Shown: piece after piece, positions 16,879 to 26,688 of the stretch
How positions within the stretch are numbered: the stretch's first letter is position 1
Layout of the letters: the number at the start of each line of letters is the position of its first letter
NCBI GenBank assembly: GCA_035507035.1
Contig: DATJOJ010000065.1
Span: 1-64,000 of the forward strand
Direction: 5' to 3'
Length of the DNA: 64,000 bases
Source of the DNA: DATJOJ01 sp035507035
Lineage (GTDB): Bacteria; Acidobacteriota; Terriglobia; Terriglobales; Acidobacteriaceae
Position numbers and translations under genes: made by a program
The notes under the pieces: generated by a model
Database searches by the model: none
What the model was told of the DNA's origin: nothing
Seen by the model: only the letters and a program-made list of their open reading frames with translations

Positions 16879-19284
16879 ATGATCGGCCAAACCATCTCCC
16901 GCTACCGCATCGTCGAAAAGATCGGGGGCGGTGGCATGGGCGTGGTATACAAGGCGGAAGACACCGAACTCGGCCGTTTCGTCGCCCTCAAATTTCTGCC
17001 CGATGACCTTTCCCGTGATGGTCAGGCTCTGGAACGCTTTCGCCGCGAGGCTCGCGCGGCCTCGGCCCTGAACCATCCCAACATATGCACGATTTACGAC
17101 ATCGGCAAGAGCGGCGATCAATCCTTTATCGCCATGGAGTTTTTAGAGGGTGCAACGCTCAAGCACCGCATTGCGGGCAGACCGATGGATGCAGATATTC
17201 TGCTAGGACTCGCAATCGAAATCGCCGACGCACTCGATGCAGCGCACAGCAAAGGCATCATCCATCGCGATATCAAGCCGGCAAACATTTTTGTCACCGA
17301 CCGCGGTCACGCCAAGATTCTCGACTTCGGATTGGCGAAAGTCGCATCCACCGGCTCTTCAAGCCAGGTCGCCATGGCGAACACCCAAACTGTGGATGAC
17401 CAGCACCTGACGAATCCGGGGTCGACCTTAGGTACGGTTTCCTATATGTCGCCCGAGCAAGTGCGAGCCAAAGAACTCGATGCGCGCAGCGATTTGTTTT
17501 CCTTCGGCGCCGTGCTCTACGAGATGGCGACCGGCACAATGCCATTCCGGGGAGAAAGTTCAGGCGTAATCTTCAAAGCAATTTTAGACACGGCACCGAC
17601 GGCTCCCGTGCGCCTTAATCCAGAAATTCCCGCCGAGCTTGAACGGACGATTCAGAAGCTGCTCGAAAAAGATCGTGATTTACGTTATCAATCCGCTGCC
17701 GAAGTTCGGGCCGATCTGAAACGCCTCAAGCGCGAAACCGAAACTGGGAAATCTGCCGCGGCGCTGCCGGCCGCAGCTCCAAAAGTTTCCACTGCGAAAT
17801 ATTCGATTGCTGCGGTGCTGGTCCTTGTCGTCCTTCTCGGCACAGCTGGAATCTGGTACTGGCGTTCGAAAGCAAGCACGACACAAATTGGATCCATCGC
17901 TGTGATTCCATTCGCCAATGTAAGCGGCAACGCCGACGCTGATTTCCTTAGCGACGGCCTTACCGAATCCCTGATCGACAGCTTGGCCCACGTTCCCCAA
18001 TTGAAGGTGAAGTCGCGTAATTCGGTCTTTCGCTACAAGGGCAAAGATGTAGACGTTCAGCAAGTCGGCAAGGAGTTGGGGGTTGACGCCTTGCTCACCG
18101 GTCGCGTAGTTGAGCGCGGCGACACGGTCCAGGTAAGCGCCGATCTCACGAACGTTCAGGACAACACTGAAATCTGGGGAGAACACTACGAACGCAACGC
18201 GGCCGACATTATTCCCCTGCAGCAGCAAATTGCCGGCGACATCGCCGACAAACTACGGTCGAAGTTAACCGGAGCCGAGAAGCAGCAAGTTACGAAGCAG
18301 GGAACGCAGAACCCCGAGGCGTATCAACTTTACGTAAAGGGGCGCTACTACTGGAACAAGCGCACGAACGCCGCCATCAATACGTCCATCTCGTACTTCA
18401 AACAAGCTATCGATAAGGACCCGAACTACGCGCAGGCCTACACAGGTTTAGCAGACGCTTACAGCGTGCTTCCCAATTATGGCGGCGATCCATCCGATCT
18501 TGTGCCAAAATCAAACGCTGCCGCGCGCAAAGCGCTGGAACTCGATCCTACGCAAGCCCGCGCCTATGCAAACCTGGGTTCGAATCGCTGGCAATTCGAT
18601 TGGGATTTTGCAGGCGGCGAGGCGGATTTTCGCAAGGCCTTTGAGCTCGATCCCAGTGATGCCACCACCCACCAGTGGTACTCCGAAATGCTCGACGGTA
18701 TCCCTGGCCGGGTGCAGGAAGCCATTGATGAGGCCAAGCGCGCGGCCGAACTGGACCCCCTTTCCCCGATCGTCGTCTCCTCCCAAGGTTTGGCCTACAA
18801 TGCAGCGCGGCAGTTCGACAAGGCAGTGGAAGTTCAGAAGAAAGTCATTGCCGACAATCCCAGCTTTGGCCGGGCGCACTCGGAACTAGCATGGACATAC
18901 ATCGGACAGCACAAGTACGCTGAAGCAATCCAGGAGTTCAAGACTGGTTCTCAGCTGGAGGGCGACAAGAACTACATTGAGTGGGCCAATGCGGCCGACT
19001 CCGGTTTTCGCTCGGGGGGATGGCCGGAGGCTATGCGCAAGGCACTGGAAGTGAATTTGGCGCAACGAAAAAAATCCGGTGGTGAATATGTTTCCCCTTG
19101 GGGGATCGCGCAGTTCTATGCGCTCCTCGGCGACAAGGATAGGGCCTTCGAGTGGCTTAATACGGCCTATCAGGAGCACGACGGGTCGATTGTCAACGTG
19201 CTGACCGACCTTGAGTTCGAATCGATCCGCTCCGATCCGCGCTTCACGGAGTTGGCACACAAAATCGGCTTGCCGCAATCGTGA
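16879..19284 (+). CDS. Membrane Ser/Thr protein kinase with TolB-N-like and TPR sensor region
   Basis: The 801-residue Hanks-type kinase has a glycine-rich loop (GGGGMGVVYKAED, from about residue 16), the ATP-binding Lys of VALKFL (38), catalytic HRDIKPANI (from residue 129) and a DFGLAKV metal motif. A single membrane helix lies near 309-330. The exposed region begins SIAVIPFANVSGNADADFLSDGLTES, a TolB N-terminal-like domain also found in regulatory cyclases, and continues as TPR repeats (EAYQLYVKGRYYWNKR..., A.AYTGLADAY...). This architecture is frequent in acidobacteria. Substrates and the signal sensed are unknown. No clear ribosome-binding site precedes the ATG. Confidence 0.92.
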   Translation: MIGQTISRYRIVEKIGGGGMGVVYKAEDTELGRFVALKFLPDDLSRDGQALERFRREARAASALNHPNICTIYDIGKSGDQSFIAMEFLEGATLKHRIAGRPMDADILLGLAIEIADALDAAHSKGIIHRDIKPANIFVTDRGHAKILDFGLAKVASTGSSSQVAMANTQTVDDQHLTNPGSTLGTVSYMSPEQVRAKELDARSDLFSFGAVLYEMATGTMPFRGESSGVIFKAILDTAPTAPVRLNPEIPAELERTIQKLLEKDRDLRYQSAAEVRADLKRLKRETETGKSAAALPAAAPKVSTAKYSIAAVLVLVVLLGTAGIWYWRSKASTTQIGSIAVIPFANVSGNADADFLSDGLTESLIDSLAHVPQLKVKSRNSVFRYKGKDVDVQQVGKELGVDALLTGRVVERGDTVQVSADLTNVQDNTEIWGEHYERNAADIIPLQQQIAGDIADKLRSKLTGAEKQQVTKQGTQNPEAYQLYVKGRYYWNKRTNAAINTSISYFKQAIDKDPNYAQAYTGLADAYSVLPNYGGDPSDLVPKSNAAARKALELDPTQARAYANLGSNRWQFDWDFAGGEADFRKAFELDPSDATTHQWYSEMLDGIPGRVQEAIDEAKRAAELDPLSPIVVSSQGLAYNAARQFDKAVEVQKKVIADNPSFGRAHSELAWTYIGQHKYAEAIQEFKTGSQLEGDKNYIEWANAADSGFRSGGWPEAMRKALEVNLAQRKKSGGEYVSPWGIAQFYALLGDKDRAFEWLNTAYQEHDGSIVNVLTDLEFESIRSDPRFTELAHKIGLPQS

Positions 19285-19320
19285 CCGTCAGCCGTTAGGG
19301 TTTCGAGGTCGATAACCGAA

Positions 19321-21285
19321 TTACTTCCTTCTTTTCTCTTTGCCCATCTTCTTGGCGATTTCCTTCATCAGCTTCGGCTTAAGTTCTGAGAGAACGCTAT
19401 CGACAATGTTGGCAATAGCTTCGGAATCTTCTCCGGCTGCCGCTTCTGGCTCGGCAGCGGTAACCTCCGGTTTGGCTGACTCGGCATGGGCGGGCTCGAC
19501 CGAGGAAGTCTCCGCAGAAGCAGATTCCGTGGAAAGCGCCGACGCCGCCGCTTCGGCAATTTGCGGGGTTGACTGCGGGCTGACCACCGATTCGCGAATT
19601 TGTTTCCAGCTGGCCCAGGCCGACGCCAATTCCGAATCCTGCCGCGGTTGGGTTGTTTCAGCTGCGGGCGCAGCATCAGGCGTGACCAAAGCGGAAACTG
19701 CTTCGGTTGAAACCGTTGTTTCGCTGATCCCAGACCCCATCGAAGCTGCGGCTGCATAAGCGGCCTTTTGCGGGGCTTCTACACTTTCAGGTGTCGCGCT
19801 TGCCGCTACGGCTTCCGTAGGCTGCAATGCAGATAGTTGTTCAACCGCGGAATTTTCCGCCGCCGGAACCACCGCTTCTTCAACCTTGGCTTCTGGAACC
19901 TCGCAAGCTGCCGATTGCTGGGTCTGCTCGAGACTTTCAGTCACTGCGCTTGCCGGTTCAGGCACGCTCGTCTCCGCCGACTGAAGCTGCGCCATCGCGG
20001 CCAATGCCTTCTGCATCTCCTCCTCGAGGATCAGCGCTGCTTCTTCCTGGCTGACCGGCACTGAGCTTGCAACCCACCGCGGTCCGCTGACTTCTTCCTT
20101 TGCGGGAGCGGCCGCAATGGTCGCGAAGAGCGGCTCGTCTGGCTCGGCATCGCTCGCGTTGGTGCCGTTCACGAATTCCAAGGACGCTAGTACCGCAGCC
20201 ACTTCGTGCTCGGCCAGTGTCTTCTGCTCCGGCGTGACCGGGCTGGCGGGTTGTTGCTCCGGCGGGGAACTCGCGGCAACCTCAGGAACGTCATTGGCTT
20301 TGGCTGGCGCGGAAGCTTCGCTGGCCGTCGGGCTTGCAGCTATTTCGGCAACGCCCGCCGGTGGCTCCGCAGCCGGCGCACTCCCATCCGGCGTCGACGG
20401 GGCTGCGTCGCCGCGAACTTCTGCGCTCGGGGCAGTTGTGGTCACCTCCGTCTCAGCGCCCGGTTTTTCTTTCGGCTCCTCGGTTCGCGCCTCAGGTGCT
20501 TTCTCGACTTCGGGGGCCTTTGCCGCCTCTAGCGGCTTCCTGAAAGCTTCAGCCGCGGCCTGCAACGCGGCAAGTTCTTCCGCCGTGATGTCCGTGGGCA
20601 AACCTAAGACTCTCGCTTCCGCGACAGGCTTTTCAACTTTCTTTGCCGAAACCTCTGCACGCTTAATTTCTTTCTTTTCCGGTTCAGGATGGGCATGCTC
20701 TCGCTTCTGCTCGGGTGCTGGCTCCGCATCCCCGAACCGCTCAATTTCCGGCTCAGACGGTTCACGATGCGACTTGTGGTGGGGCGGCGGAATCCGCAGG
20801 CGATTCTTCCATCCCGTCTCCGTGTCGCCATAGCTGCGGTCGGTTCCCATGAACTCATCAACCGACGCTCCCGGCTTGGGATTGCGTCCGGGCTTGCGTG
20901 CCGCGGCGACGGGAACAATCCTATCTTCCAGCTTGGTCAGGGCGGTAAGGAGTTCGCTGGCTTCGAAGGGCTTGATAATGAAGGCGTCAGCGCGAACACG
21001 GCGAACCTCTTCCACCTTAAATGGCTCCAGCTTCCCGACAGTTAGCAATACCGGAATTCGCGCGGTATCATCCGATTCGCGCAGCCGCTGGCAAACCTCT
21101 AAGCCGCCATAGCCGGGCATGTAGACATCGAGGACGATCAGGTCCGGTTTTGATTCGGAGATTTTTTTGAGGGCTGCCGACCCATTATTGACAGTCGTGA
21201 CCTCATAGCCGGCATCGCTGAGGATTCTCCGGCCCATGTTTTGGGCAGTCACACTGTCATCGGCCAGCAGAATTTTGCGCGCCAA
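19321..21285 (-). CDS. Response-regulator receiver protein with long disordered Ala/Glu/Pro tail
   Basis: Residues 1-125 form a complete receiver domain: acidic pair DD (9-10), phosphoacceptor Asp 53 in VLDVYMPG, Thr 82 in LLTVGK and Lys 105 in IIKPFE. The other roughly 520 residues contain no recognisable domain; they are low-complexity, rich in Ala, Glu, Pro, Ser and Val, and end in a basic patch (KEIAKKMGKEKRRK). No DNA-binding or enzymatic output domain is visible, so output probably goes through protein contacts of the tail or its basic end. It lies upstream of no kinase; the gene downstream on the transcript side is divergent. The neighbour at 21420-22928 also has a long low-complexity tail ending in lysines. 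Confidence 0.85.
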   Translation of the reverse strand: MARKILLADDSVTAQNMGRRILSDAGYEVTTVNNGSAALKKISESKPDLIVLDVYMPGYGGLEVCQRLRESDDTARIPVLLTVGKLEPFKVEEVRRVRADAFIIKPFEASELLTALTKLEDRIVPVAAARKPGRNPKPGASVDEFMGTDRSYGDTETGWKNRLRIPPPHHKSHREPSEPEIERFGDAEPAPEQKREHAHPEPEKKEIKRAEVSAKKVEKPVAEARVLGLPTDITAEELAALQAAAEAFRKPLEAAKAPEVEKAPEARTEEPKEKPGAETEVTTTAPSAEVRGDAAPSTPDGSAPAAEPPAGVAEIAASPTASEASAPAKANDVPEVAASSPPEQQPASPVTPEQKTLAEHEVAAVLASLEFVNGTNASDAEPDEPLFATIAAAPAKEEVSGPRWVASSVPVSQEEAALILEEEMQKALAAMAQLQSAETSVPEPASAVTESLEQTQQSAACEVPEAKVEEAVVPAAENSAVEQLSALQPTEAVAASATPESVEAPQKAAYAAAASMGSGISETTVSTEAVSALVTPDAAPAAETTQPRQDSELASAWASWKQIRESVVSPQSTPQIAEAAASALSTESASAETSSVEPAHAESAKPEVTAAEPEAAAGEDSEAIANIVDSVLSELKPKLMKEIAKKMGKEKRRK

Positions 21286-21419
21286 GGGGCATCCCTTTAC
21301 GGAAAATGGGGATAGCGCGAAGGTAACGCCTATTTACCGCTAAGTCAATGACAGACAACCATTAAGCAGGTTACGAGCGGACTACGCCAAACGGGTAATG
21401 GCCGGCGCAATAACCCCGC

Positions 21420-22928
21420 CTAGAACGGAAGAAGTTTGTGCAGGCCCTTCTTTTTCTTGTGCTTACTGGAAGACTCCGCCGTAGTGTCGTCGCTGCTCTG
21501 ACTGTTCGCCGTTGCCGCCGAACTTCCGGTTTGTGTCGTGTCGCTTGCAGCTTGCCCGTTTGTTTGACCCGTTCCATTCGGTCCTTGGATCTGATTGACC
21601 TGCTGGGGTGGAGGCAAAACCGCCTGGCCTTGGTCGGGCACATTGGGCTTCAGTTCGTTGGCGTCGCTGGAGCCGGCGTTAGGCTTAAGCTCATTCGAAT
21701 CCGTCGGAACCGCAGAATTTCCCGCGGGAGTCGACGCCGCCGCATCGGTGCCGGCCGCGGCATCATCCGAACGCGGCGCAGCCACGTTGGCCCCGGGCGT
21801 TCCGTTTACCGTCTCGACCGCAACTGAGTTATTGTCCGAACCGCCGCTCGCCGCCGACCGAGCCGCCTGCTGTACAATCTGGCTGGCGCTGACTGGTGTA
21901 GGATCAACTAAAGTCGGTTCGCCGACTCTTGCCGCCTCCGAAGTATCCGGGCCTTTCTCGAAGGTCTTCATCATCTTGCCAACCATGTTGGTCGGCTTGC
22001 GGCTATCTTCTTCCTTCTTATTTTCGGCAATCTCCGCCTTGGTAGGCTTCGGCACCGGCTGATGCAGCGCGATCAACCGCGCCTTAGCGTCGTCCGCACG
22101 ATCCATCAGTGGATAGTGAGTGATGAGCCGCGAATAAGCTTCTGTAGCACCCTTGGTGAAGGGAGCAATCATTCGCGTTTTGGTGGTCTCATCGAGGCAG
22201 CCCAGCGGTTTGCCAGGGCTCACACAACTTGGACGCGCCCGCACCATCGCGACCTCGCCCTCATACGATTGCCCAAGCAGATAGAGAACCTCATCCGCCT
22301 TGCTGTACAGAGGATACTTGTCGGCTAACGACTCCAGCCGGGCGATGGCTGCAGGATACGACTGACGCATGTAGTAGAAATGCCCGACGTCATATTCTCG
22401 CTCGGCGATCACCTCCTGCACTTCACGCAGGCGCTGCTTGGCTTGTGGTACGAGCTTGCTGTCAGGGAATTGCAAGATCAACTGCCGATATTCTTCCTCC
22501 GCGCGCATGGCGTGGGTGTAGTCGCGATCCGGCTTTTCCATCTGCTGGTAGTGAATATTGGCGATCTTCAGCTGTGCTTCCGCCGCCTCCGGCATGTTGG
22601 GGAAGAAGGTGATGAAATCTTTATACTCGCTCTCCGCCTGCGCCTGCGAAGCGGACCCTCCTTCGGCATACCAAGAATCGGCGATCGCAAGCTTCGCGCG
22701 CGCGATGAATTCTGAGTCGGGATAGGTATTGATCAGCGTCTGCAGCGATAGCCTGGCCACGTCATAGCGATTGTGCTTCATCGCATCCATGGCGCGGTCG
22801 AACAGAATTTTGTCCGGCTGCTTGGAGTCGACATTGGCAATGGGGTTATTGACCTTCTTGTTGGTGCAAGCCGTGGTGATGGCGAACAAGGCCACCAGCA
22901 AGACGATGATCGGAATACGACGCGACAT
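21420..22928 (-). CDS. bamD: BamD-like outer-membrane assembly lipoprotein with long C-terminal tail
   Basis: A lipoprotein signal with lipobox (ITTAC, Cys 21) is followed by TPR-like helices characteristic of BamD/ComL: DAMKHNRYDVARLSLQTLI, TYPDSEFIARAKLAIADSWY, EYKDFITFFPNMPEAAEAQL, and AEEEYRQLILQFPDSKLVPQ. BamD partners BamA in inserting beta-barrels such as the porin and receptor encoded in this window. Typical BamD has about 245 residues; this one has 502, the extra being a Ser/Ala/Pro/Asn-rich, probably disordered tail ending KHKKKKGLHKLLPF. The head supports the family assignment; the tail has no assigned role. A 23-bp gap separates it from rpe upstream, so the two may be co-transcribed. 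Confidence 0.85.
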   Translation of the reverse strand: MSRRIPIIVLLVALFAITTACTNKKVNNPIANVDSKQPDKILFDRAMDAMKHNRYDVARLSLQTLINTYPDSEFIARAKLAIADSWYAEGGSASQAQAESEYKDFITFFPNMPEAAEAQLKIANIHYQQMEKPDRDYTHAMRAEEEYRQLILQFPDSKLVPQAKQRLREVQEVIAEREYDVGHFYYMRQSYPAAIARLESLADKYPLYSKADEVLYLLGQSYEGEVAMVRARPSCVSPGKPLGCLDETTKTRMIAPFTKGATEAYSRLITHYPLMDRADDAKARLIALHQPVPKPTKAEIAENKKEEDSRKPTNMVGKMMKTFEKGPDTSEAARVGEPTLVDPTPVSASQIVQQAARSAASGGSDNNSVAVETVNGTPGANVAAPRSDDAAAGTDAAASTPAGNSAVPTDSNELKPNAGSSDANELKPNVPDQGQAVLPPPQQVNQIQGPNGTGQTNGQAASDTTQTGSSAATANSQSSDDTTAESSSKHKKKKGLHKLLPF

Positions 22929-22951
22929 AGAACCTCAGAAAAACCTGGACT

Positions 22952-23626
22952 TCAAACCTTCAGCAATATGGCTTCGGTCGCCGTCTTCAGCAGTCTTCGG
23001 GCGTTAGTGGTAGGATCGCCTTCTCCGAAGACCGCGTTGCCCGCTACCAAAATTTCCGCTCCAGCGCGTACGACTTCGGCAACTGTGTCGAGCGCGATCC
23101 CGCCATCCACTTCGATTCTATAGTTTAGACCCCGCTGCGCTCGCATATCGTGCAACCGGCGGATTTTGTGAACCGCGCTGGTGAGAAATTTTTGCCCCCC
23201 AAAGCCGGGATTTACCGACATTACCAGCACATAATCAACTAGATCGAGAACTTCAGTCAGGGTCTCAACCGGAGTCGCAGGATTAATTACCACACCCGCG
23301 AGCACATCATGGCTACGAATCAGGTGTAGGGTCCGGTTCAAATGCCGGCACACTTCCTGGTGCACCGAAATCCAATCCGCCCCTGCGTCGGCAAATTCGG
23401 GAATGAACTGGTCGGGACTCTCGATCATCAGGTGGCAATCGATCGGCAAGTCGGTCGCCTTACGTAAGGACCGCAACACCGGCGGGCCGATCGTGAGGTT
23501 GGGGACAAAATGCCCGTCCATCACGTCGAAGTGAATCAGGGATGCGCCCCCCTCACGGGCGGCCTGGACCTGCTCGCCCAGACGGGCGAAATCGGCCGAT
23601 AGAATCGATGGTGCCAGCTCAATCAA
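22952..23626 (-). CDS. rpe: Ribulose-phosphate 3-epimerase
   Basis: Interconverts ribulose 5-phosphate and xylulose 5-phosphate in the pentose phosphate pathway. The 224-residue TIM barrel shows all usual landmarks: APSILSADFARLGEQV, HFDVMDGHFVPNLTIGP (metal His and Asp), DCHLMIESPDQFI, GVVINPATPVETL, VLVMSVNPGFGGQKF, EVDGGIALDTV with the catalytic Asp, and a late phosphate-binding VAGNAVFGE. It lies upstream of the bamD-like gene. The region before its start holds a tandem duplication with heptamer repeats (23675-23897). Confidence 0.97.
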   Translation of the reverse strand: MIELAPSILSADFARLGEQVQAAREGGASLIHFDVMDGHFVPNLTIGPPVLRSLRKATDLPIDCHLMIESPDQFIPEFADAGADWISVHQEVCRHLNRTLHLIRSHDVLAGVVINPATPVETLTEVLDLVDYVLVMSVNPGFGGQKFLTSAVHKIRRLHDMRAQRGLNYRIEVDGGIALDTVAEVVRAGAEILVAGNAVFGEGDPTTNARRLLKTATEAILLKV

Positions 23627-23674
23627 CCTGGACTCCAGAACGCAGGGGTACTCGGAGATTCTAACATGCGTTTT

Positions 23675-23897
23675 GGCGAGTCATCAGCATTCAGCTTTCA
23701 GCATTCAGCCCATCCGTCGATTCCCGTGACACTCTGTGCCCTCTGTGTTTACTGACTTTCATGGAGTGACTGGAGCGGGGTGGCGAGTCCTCAGCATTCA
23801 GCATTCGGTATTCAGCATTCAGCCCATCGGTCGATTCCCTGTGACCCTCTGTGTCCCCTGTGTTTAGTGACTTTCATGGAGCGACTGGGGCGGGGAT
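23675..23897. repeat. Tandem duplication (about 107 bp unit) with heptamer repeats
   Basis: Two copies, starting at GGCGAGTC at 23675 and 23782, share CAGCATTCAGCCCATC(C/G)GTCGATTCCC, then CTCTGTG and GTGTTTA(C/G)TGACTTTCATGGAG(T/C)GACTGG. Each begins with a run of NNTCAGC heptamers (23681-23711, 23788-23823). It fills the gap between rpe and the DUF885 gene, which transcribe away from each other; no gene is seen in it. Confidence 0.8.
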
Positions 23898-23951
23898 CGC
23901 CGCTGTGAAAGTTGATCTCAGGTACAATCTTGTTCGCGTCTAACTTCCATC

Positions 23952-25697
23952 ATGACATCTATTCTGTCTCTAGCTTTTACTTTCATGCTTGCCATCTTCA
24001 ACGGCGGCACGGGAGCTCCCAAACAGCCAACCGCAAAGCCAGCGGAGGATGAAGCCGTCGCATTCAGCAAGACGGTCGACGATTACTTCGATTCCTACTT
24101 CCGGTTCCATCCTACTGCCGCGACGGCTGCGGGTTTTCACCAGCAAGATAGCGAACTCGAAGACTTCTCCCGCCCCACGATCGACGCTGAGATCGCGGAC
24201 TCGGAGCACTTTCTGGCGAGGTTAGACAAGATTTCTTCCGCCGATTTATCGGCTGAATCCGCCGCCGACTTGGACCTGCTACGCAGCTCCATTCAAGCAA
24301 ACCTGCTAGAACTCAAAGACATCCAGATGTGGCGGCGCGACCCGAACACTTACCCTTCGCAGGTCTCGTACAGCCTGTTTCTGATCATGCAGCGCGAATT
24401 CGCCCCACAGGAGGATCGTCTGCGGCTGCTGATCGCGCGCGAGCGGCTAATTCCGAAAGTTCTTATCGAGGGTCAGCAAAACCTGAGCGATGTTCCCCCG
24501 ATCTACGTGGATGTAGCCCTCGAACAGATGCCCGGTGAGATCGACTTCTTGCGCAACGATGTGCCAAAAGCCTTCTCCGCAGTCAACAATCCAGAGCTGC
24601 TTGCCAGCTTCAAAACCACAACCGATGCCGCCATCAAGGCCTTCGAGAACTATCAGAGGTTCCTGCAAAAAGAAATCCAGCCGAAAGCCAACGGCGATTT
24701 TCGCATTGGCGCGGAGAACTACCGCAAGAAGCTGCTCTACGAAGAAATGGTCGACGTCCCACTCGACCATCTACTGGAAATCGGATATGCCGACCTGCGC
24801 CGCAATCAGCAACATTTGAAAGAAGTCGCAGCGCAGATCGACCCCAACCGCTCAGTCATGGAGGTTCTGGCTGATTTGCGCAAAGACCACCCTCCGGCCG
24901 GCCAGCTATTACAGAGTTTCCGCGACGTGCTTGGAGGAGAGAGACAATTCATCATCGACAAAAAGATTGTCACGATTCCTTCACCTGTGCTGCCGATCGT
25001 AGAGGAGACGCCGCCGTTTGCCCGCGCACTCACAACCGCTTCGATGGACACTCCCGGAGCGTACGACACCAAGGCAACCCAGGCAATGTTTAACGTCACC
25101 ACCCCCGATCCCAAATGGAAGCCTGAGCAGATTGAAGACTGGATGGAAGGATTCAACCGCGGCACGATCATCAGCACCTCAGTTCATGAGGCATATCCGG
25201 GACATTATGTCCAGTTTCTCTGGGTGAAACAGGCTCCTTCCAAAGTGCGGAAGCTGATTTTCTGCGGCAGCAATGCCGAGGGCTGGGCACACTACACCGA
25301 ACAGATGATGCTCGATGAAGGTTTCGGCAATGGCGACCCCAAGTTGCGAATGGGACAATTGATCGACGCTCTGTTGCGCAATGCTCGCTTTATTGCAGGC
25401 ATCGAGATGCACACGGGCAAGATGACGATGGAGCAGGCGCGGCAATTCTTCATCGACGAGGGCTATCAGGTATCGACGGTCGCGGACATGGAAGCAAAAC
25501 GCGGCACCAGCGATCCCACTTACCTGGTTTATACCCTTGGAAAACTGCAGATTATGAAATTGCGCGAAGATTACAAGAAGCAGCGCGGCGACCAATTTTC
25601 TCTGCAGGACTTTCACGACCGCTTTCTGCAACAGGGGTCGGTTCCATTGAAGATCATTCGCAAAGCGATGTTGGGAAACGACAGTCCAACCTTATAG
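23952..25697 (+). CDS. DUF885-family secreted metal-dependent protein (putative peptidase)
   Basis: The 581-residue protein begins with a hydrophobic signal (SILSLAFTFMLAIFNGG) and has the DUF885 hallmark HEAYPGH at residues 412-418, a gluzincin-type HExxxxH variant, followed by NAEGWAHYTEQMMLDEG, which supplies the expected Glu ligand. Other family regions are FRFHPTAATAAGFH near the start and LDHLLEIGYADLRRNQ. The family is thought to be zinc carboxypeptidase-like; a natural substrate is not known. It is followed 62 bp later by galU on the same strand. Confidence 0.88.
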   Translation: MTSILSLAFTFMLAIFNGGTGAPKQPTAKPAEDEAVAFSKTVDDYFDSYFRFHPTAATAAGFHQQDSELEDFSRPTIDAEIADSEHFLARLDKISSADLSAESAADLDLLRSSIQANLLELKDIQMWRRDPNTYPSQVSYSLFLIMQREFAPQEDRLRLLIARERLIPKVLIEGQQNLSDVPPIYVDVALEQMPGEIDFLRNDVPKAFSAVNNPELLASFKTTTDAAIKAFENYQRFLQKEIQPKANGDFRIGAENYRKKLLYEEMVDVPLDHLLEIGYADLRRNQQHLKEVAAQIDPNRSVMEVLADLRKDHPPAGQLLQSFRDVLGGERQFIIDKKIVTIPSPVLPIVEETPPFARALTTASMDTPGAYDTKATQAMFNVTTPDPKWKPEQIEDWMEGFNRGTIISTSVHEAYPGHYVQFLWVKQAPSKVRKLIFCGSNAEGWAHYTEQMMLDEGFGNGDPKLRMGQLIDALLRNARFIAGIEMHTGKMTMEQARQFFIDEGYQVSTVADMEAKRGTSDPTYLVYTLGKLQIMKLREDYKKQRGDQFSLQDFHDRFLQQGSVPLKIIRKAMLGNDSPTL

Positions 25698-25759
25698 CGG
25701 GTTTGGTTCATCCGAGAGGGACCGGAGTAAAATCCGTAGACCGTAGACCGAAGAGAGAC

Positions 25760-26653
25760 ATGAGAGAACAGCGTCCCATGCGAGTTCGCAAAGCCGTTTT
25801 TCCCGCCGCCGGATTGGGCACCCGCTTCCTTCCCGCCACTAAAGCCCAGCCCAAAGAGATGCTCCCGCTTGTCGACAAACCGATTATTCAGTACGGCGTC
25901 GAAGAAGCTCTCGCTGCCGGTTGCGACCAGATCATCATCGTCACCGGACGCGGCAAATCAGCTATCGAAGACCACTTCGACGTGAGCTACGAACTCGAAA
26001 AAATGCTGCAGGAGCGGGGCAAGACCGAACTGCTGGCGATTGTCCGCCGCATTTCCGACATGATTTATGTCTCTTACGTTCGTCAGAAAGAGGCCCTTGG
26101 CCTCGGCCACGCCGTGCTTACGGCGCGTGAATTGGTGGGCATCGAACCGTTCGCCGTTTTGTTGGCAGACGACGTCATCGATGCTCCTACTCCCTGCCTG
26201 AAGCAAATGATGCAGGTTTTCGAGGAAACCCAGTGCTCGGTGATCGCCACTCAGGTCGTCGAAGGCAAAGCCATCTCCGCCTATGGCGTGCTCGACGTGA
26301 AGCCGGTTCCCGGTAAATTCGATGGCCGCCTCTTCGAAATCCAGAACATGGTCGAGAAGCCAAAGCTCGAAGACGCCCCCTCGAACCTGGCGATCATCGG
26401 GCGTTACATTCTCACGCCGACGGTGTTTGAAACTCTTTCCGAAACGCCGCCGGGTGCTGGCGGCGAACTGCAACTCACCGACGGCATGAGGCTCTTGCTC
26501 AAGCGCGAAAAGATGTACGCCTATGTTTACGAAGGCAAGCGCCACGACACCGGCGACAAGCTGGGCTTCCTGAAAGCTACGGTCGAGTTCGCCCTCAAGC
26601 GGGAAGACTTGGGCGGGCCACTGAGAGAGTATTTGAAAGGGTTGAAGCTGTAG
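25760..26653 (+). CDS. galU: UTP-glucose-1-phosphate uridylyltransferase
   Basis: Makes UDP-glucose from UTP and glucose 1-phosphate for polysaccharide and glycolipid synthesis. Starting at the ATG at 25760 (preceded by AGAGAG) gives 297 residues; 25778 is an alternative, and the frame also opens at 25703 without a good site. Motifs are VRKAVFPAAGLGTRFLP with the nucleotidyltransferase G-GTR, KEMLPLVDKPIIQYGVEEA, EALGLGHAV, VLLADDVID, NMVEKPK, and the late GKRHDTGDKLGF. It probably shares a transcript with the DUF885 gene; no functional link is evident. Confidence 0.96.
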   Translation: MREQRPMRVRKAVFPAAGLGTRFLPATKAQPKEMLPLVDKPIIQYGVEEALAAGCDQIIIVTGRGKSAIEDHFDVSYELEKMLQERGKTELLAIVRRISDMIYVSYVRQKEALGLGHAVLTARELVGIEPFAVLLADDVIDAPTPCLKQMMQVFEETQCSVIATQVVEGKAISAYGVLDVKPVPGKFDGRLFEIQNMVEKPKLEDAPSNLAIIGRYILTPTVFETLSETPPGAGGELQLTDGMRLLLKREKMYAYVYEGKRHDTGDKLGFLKATVEFALKREDLGGPLREYLKGLKL

Positions 26654-26688
26654 CCGAGACCGTCTGGCGTTCGCTCGGTGGGACCGCC

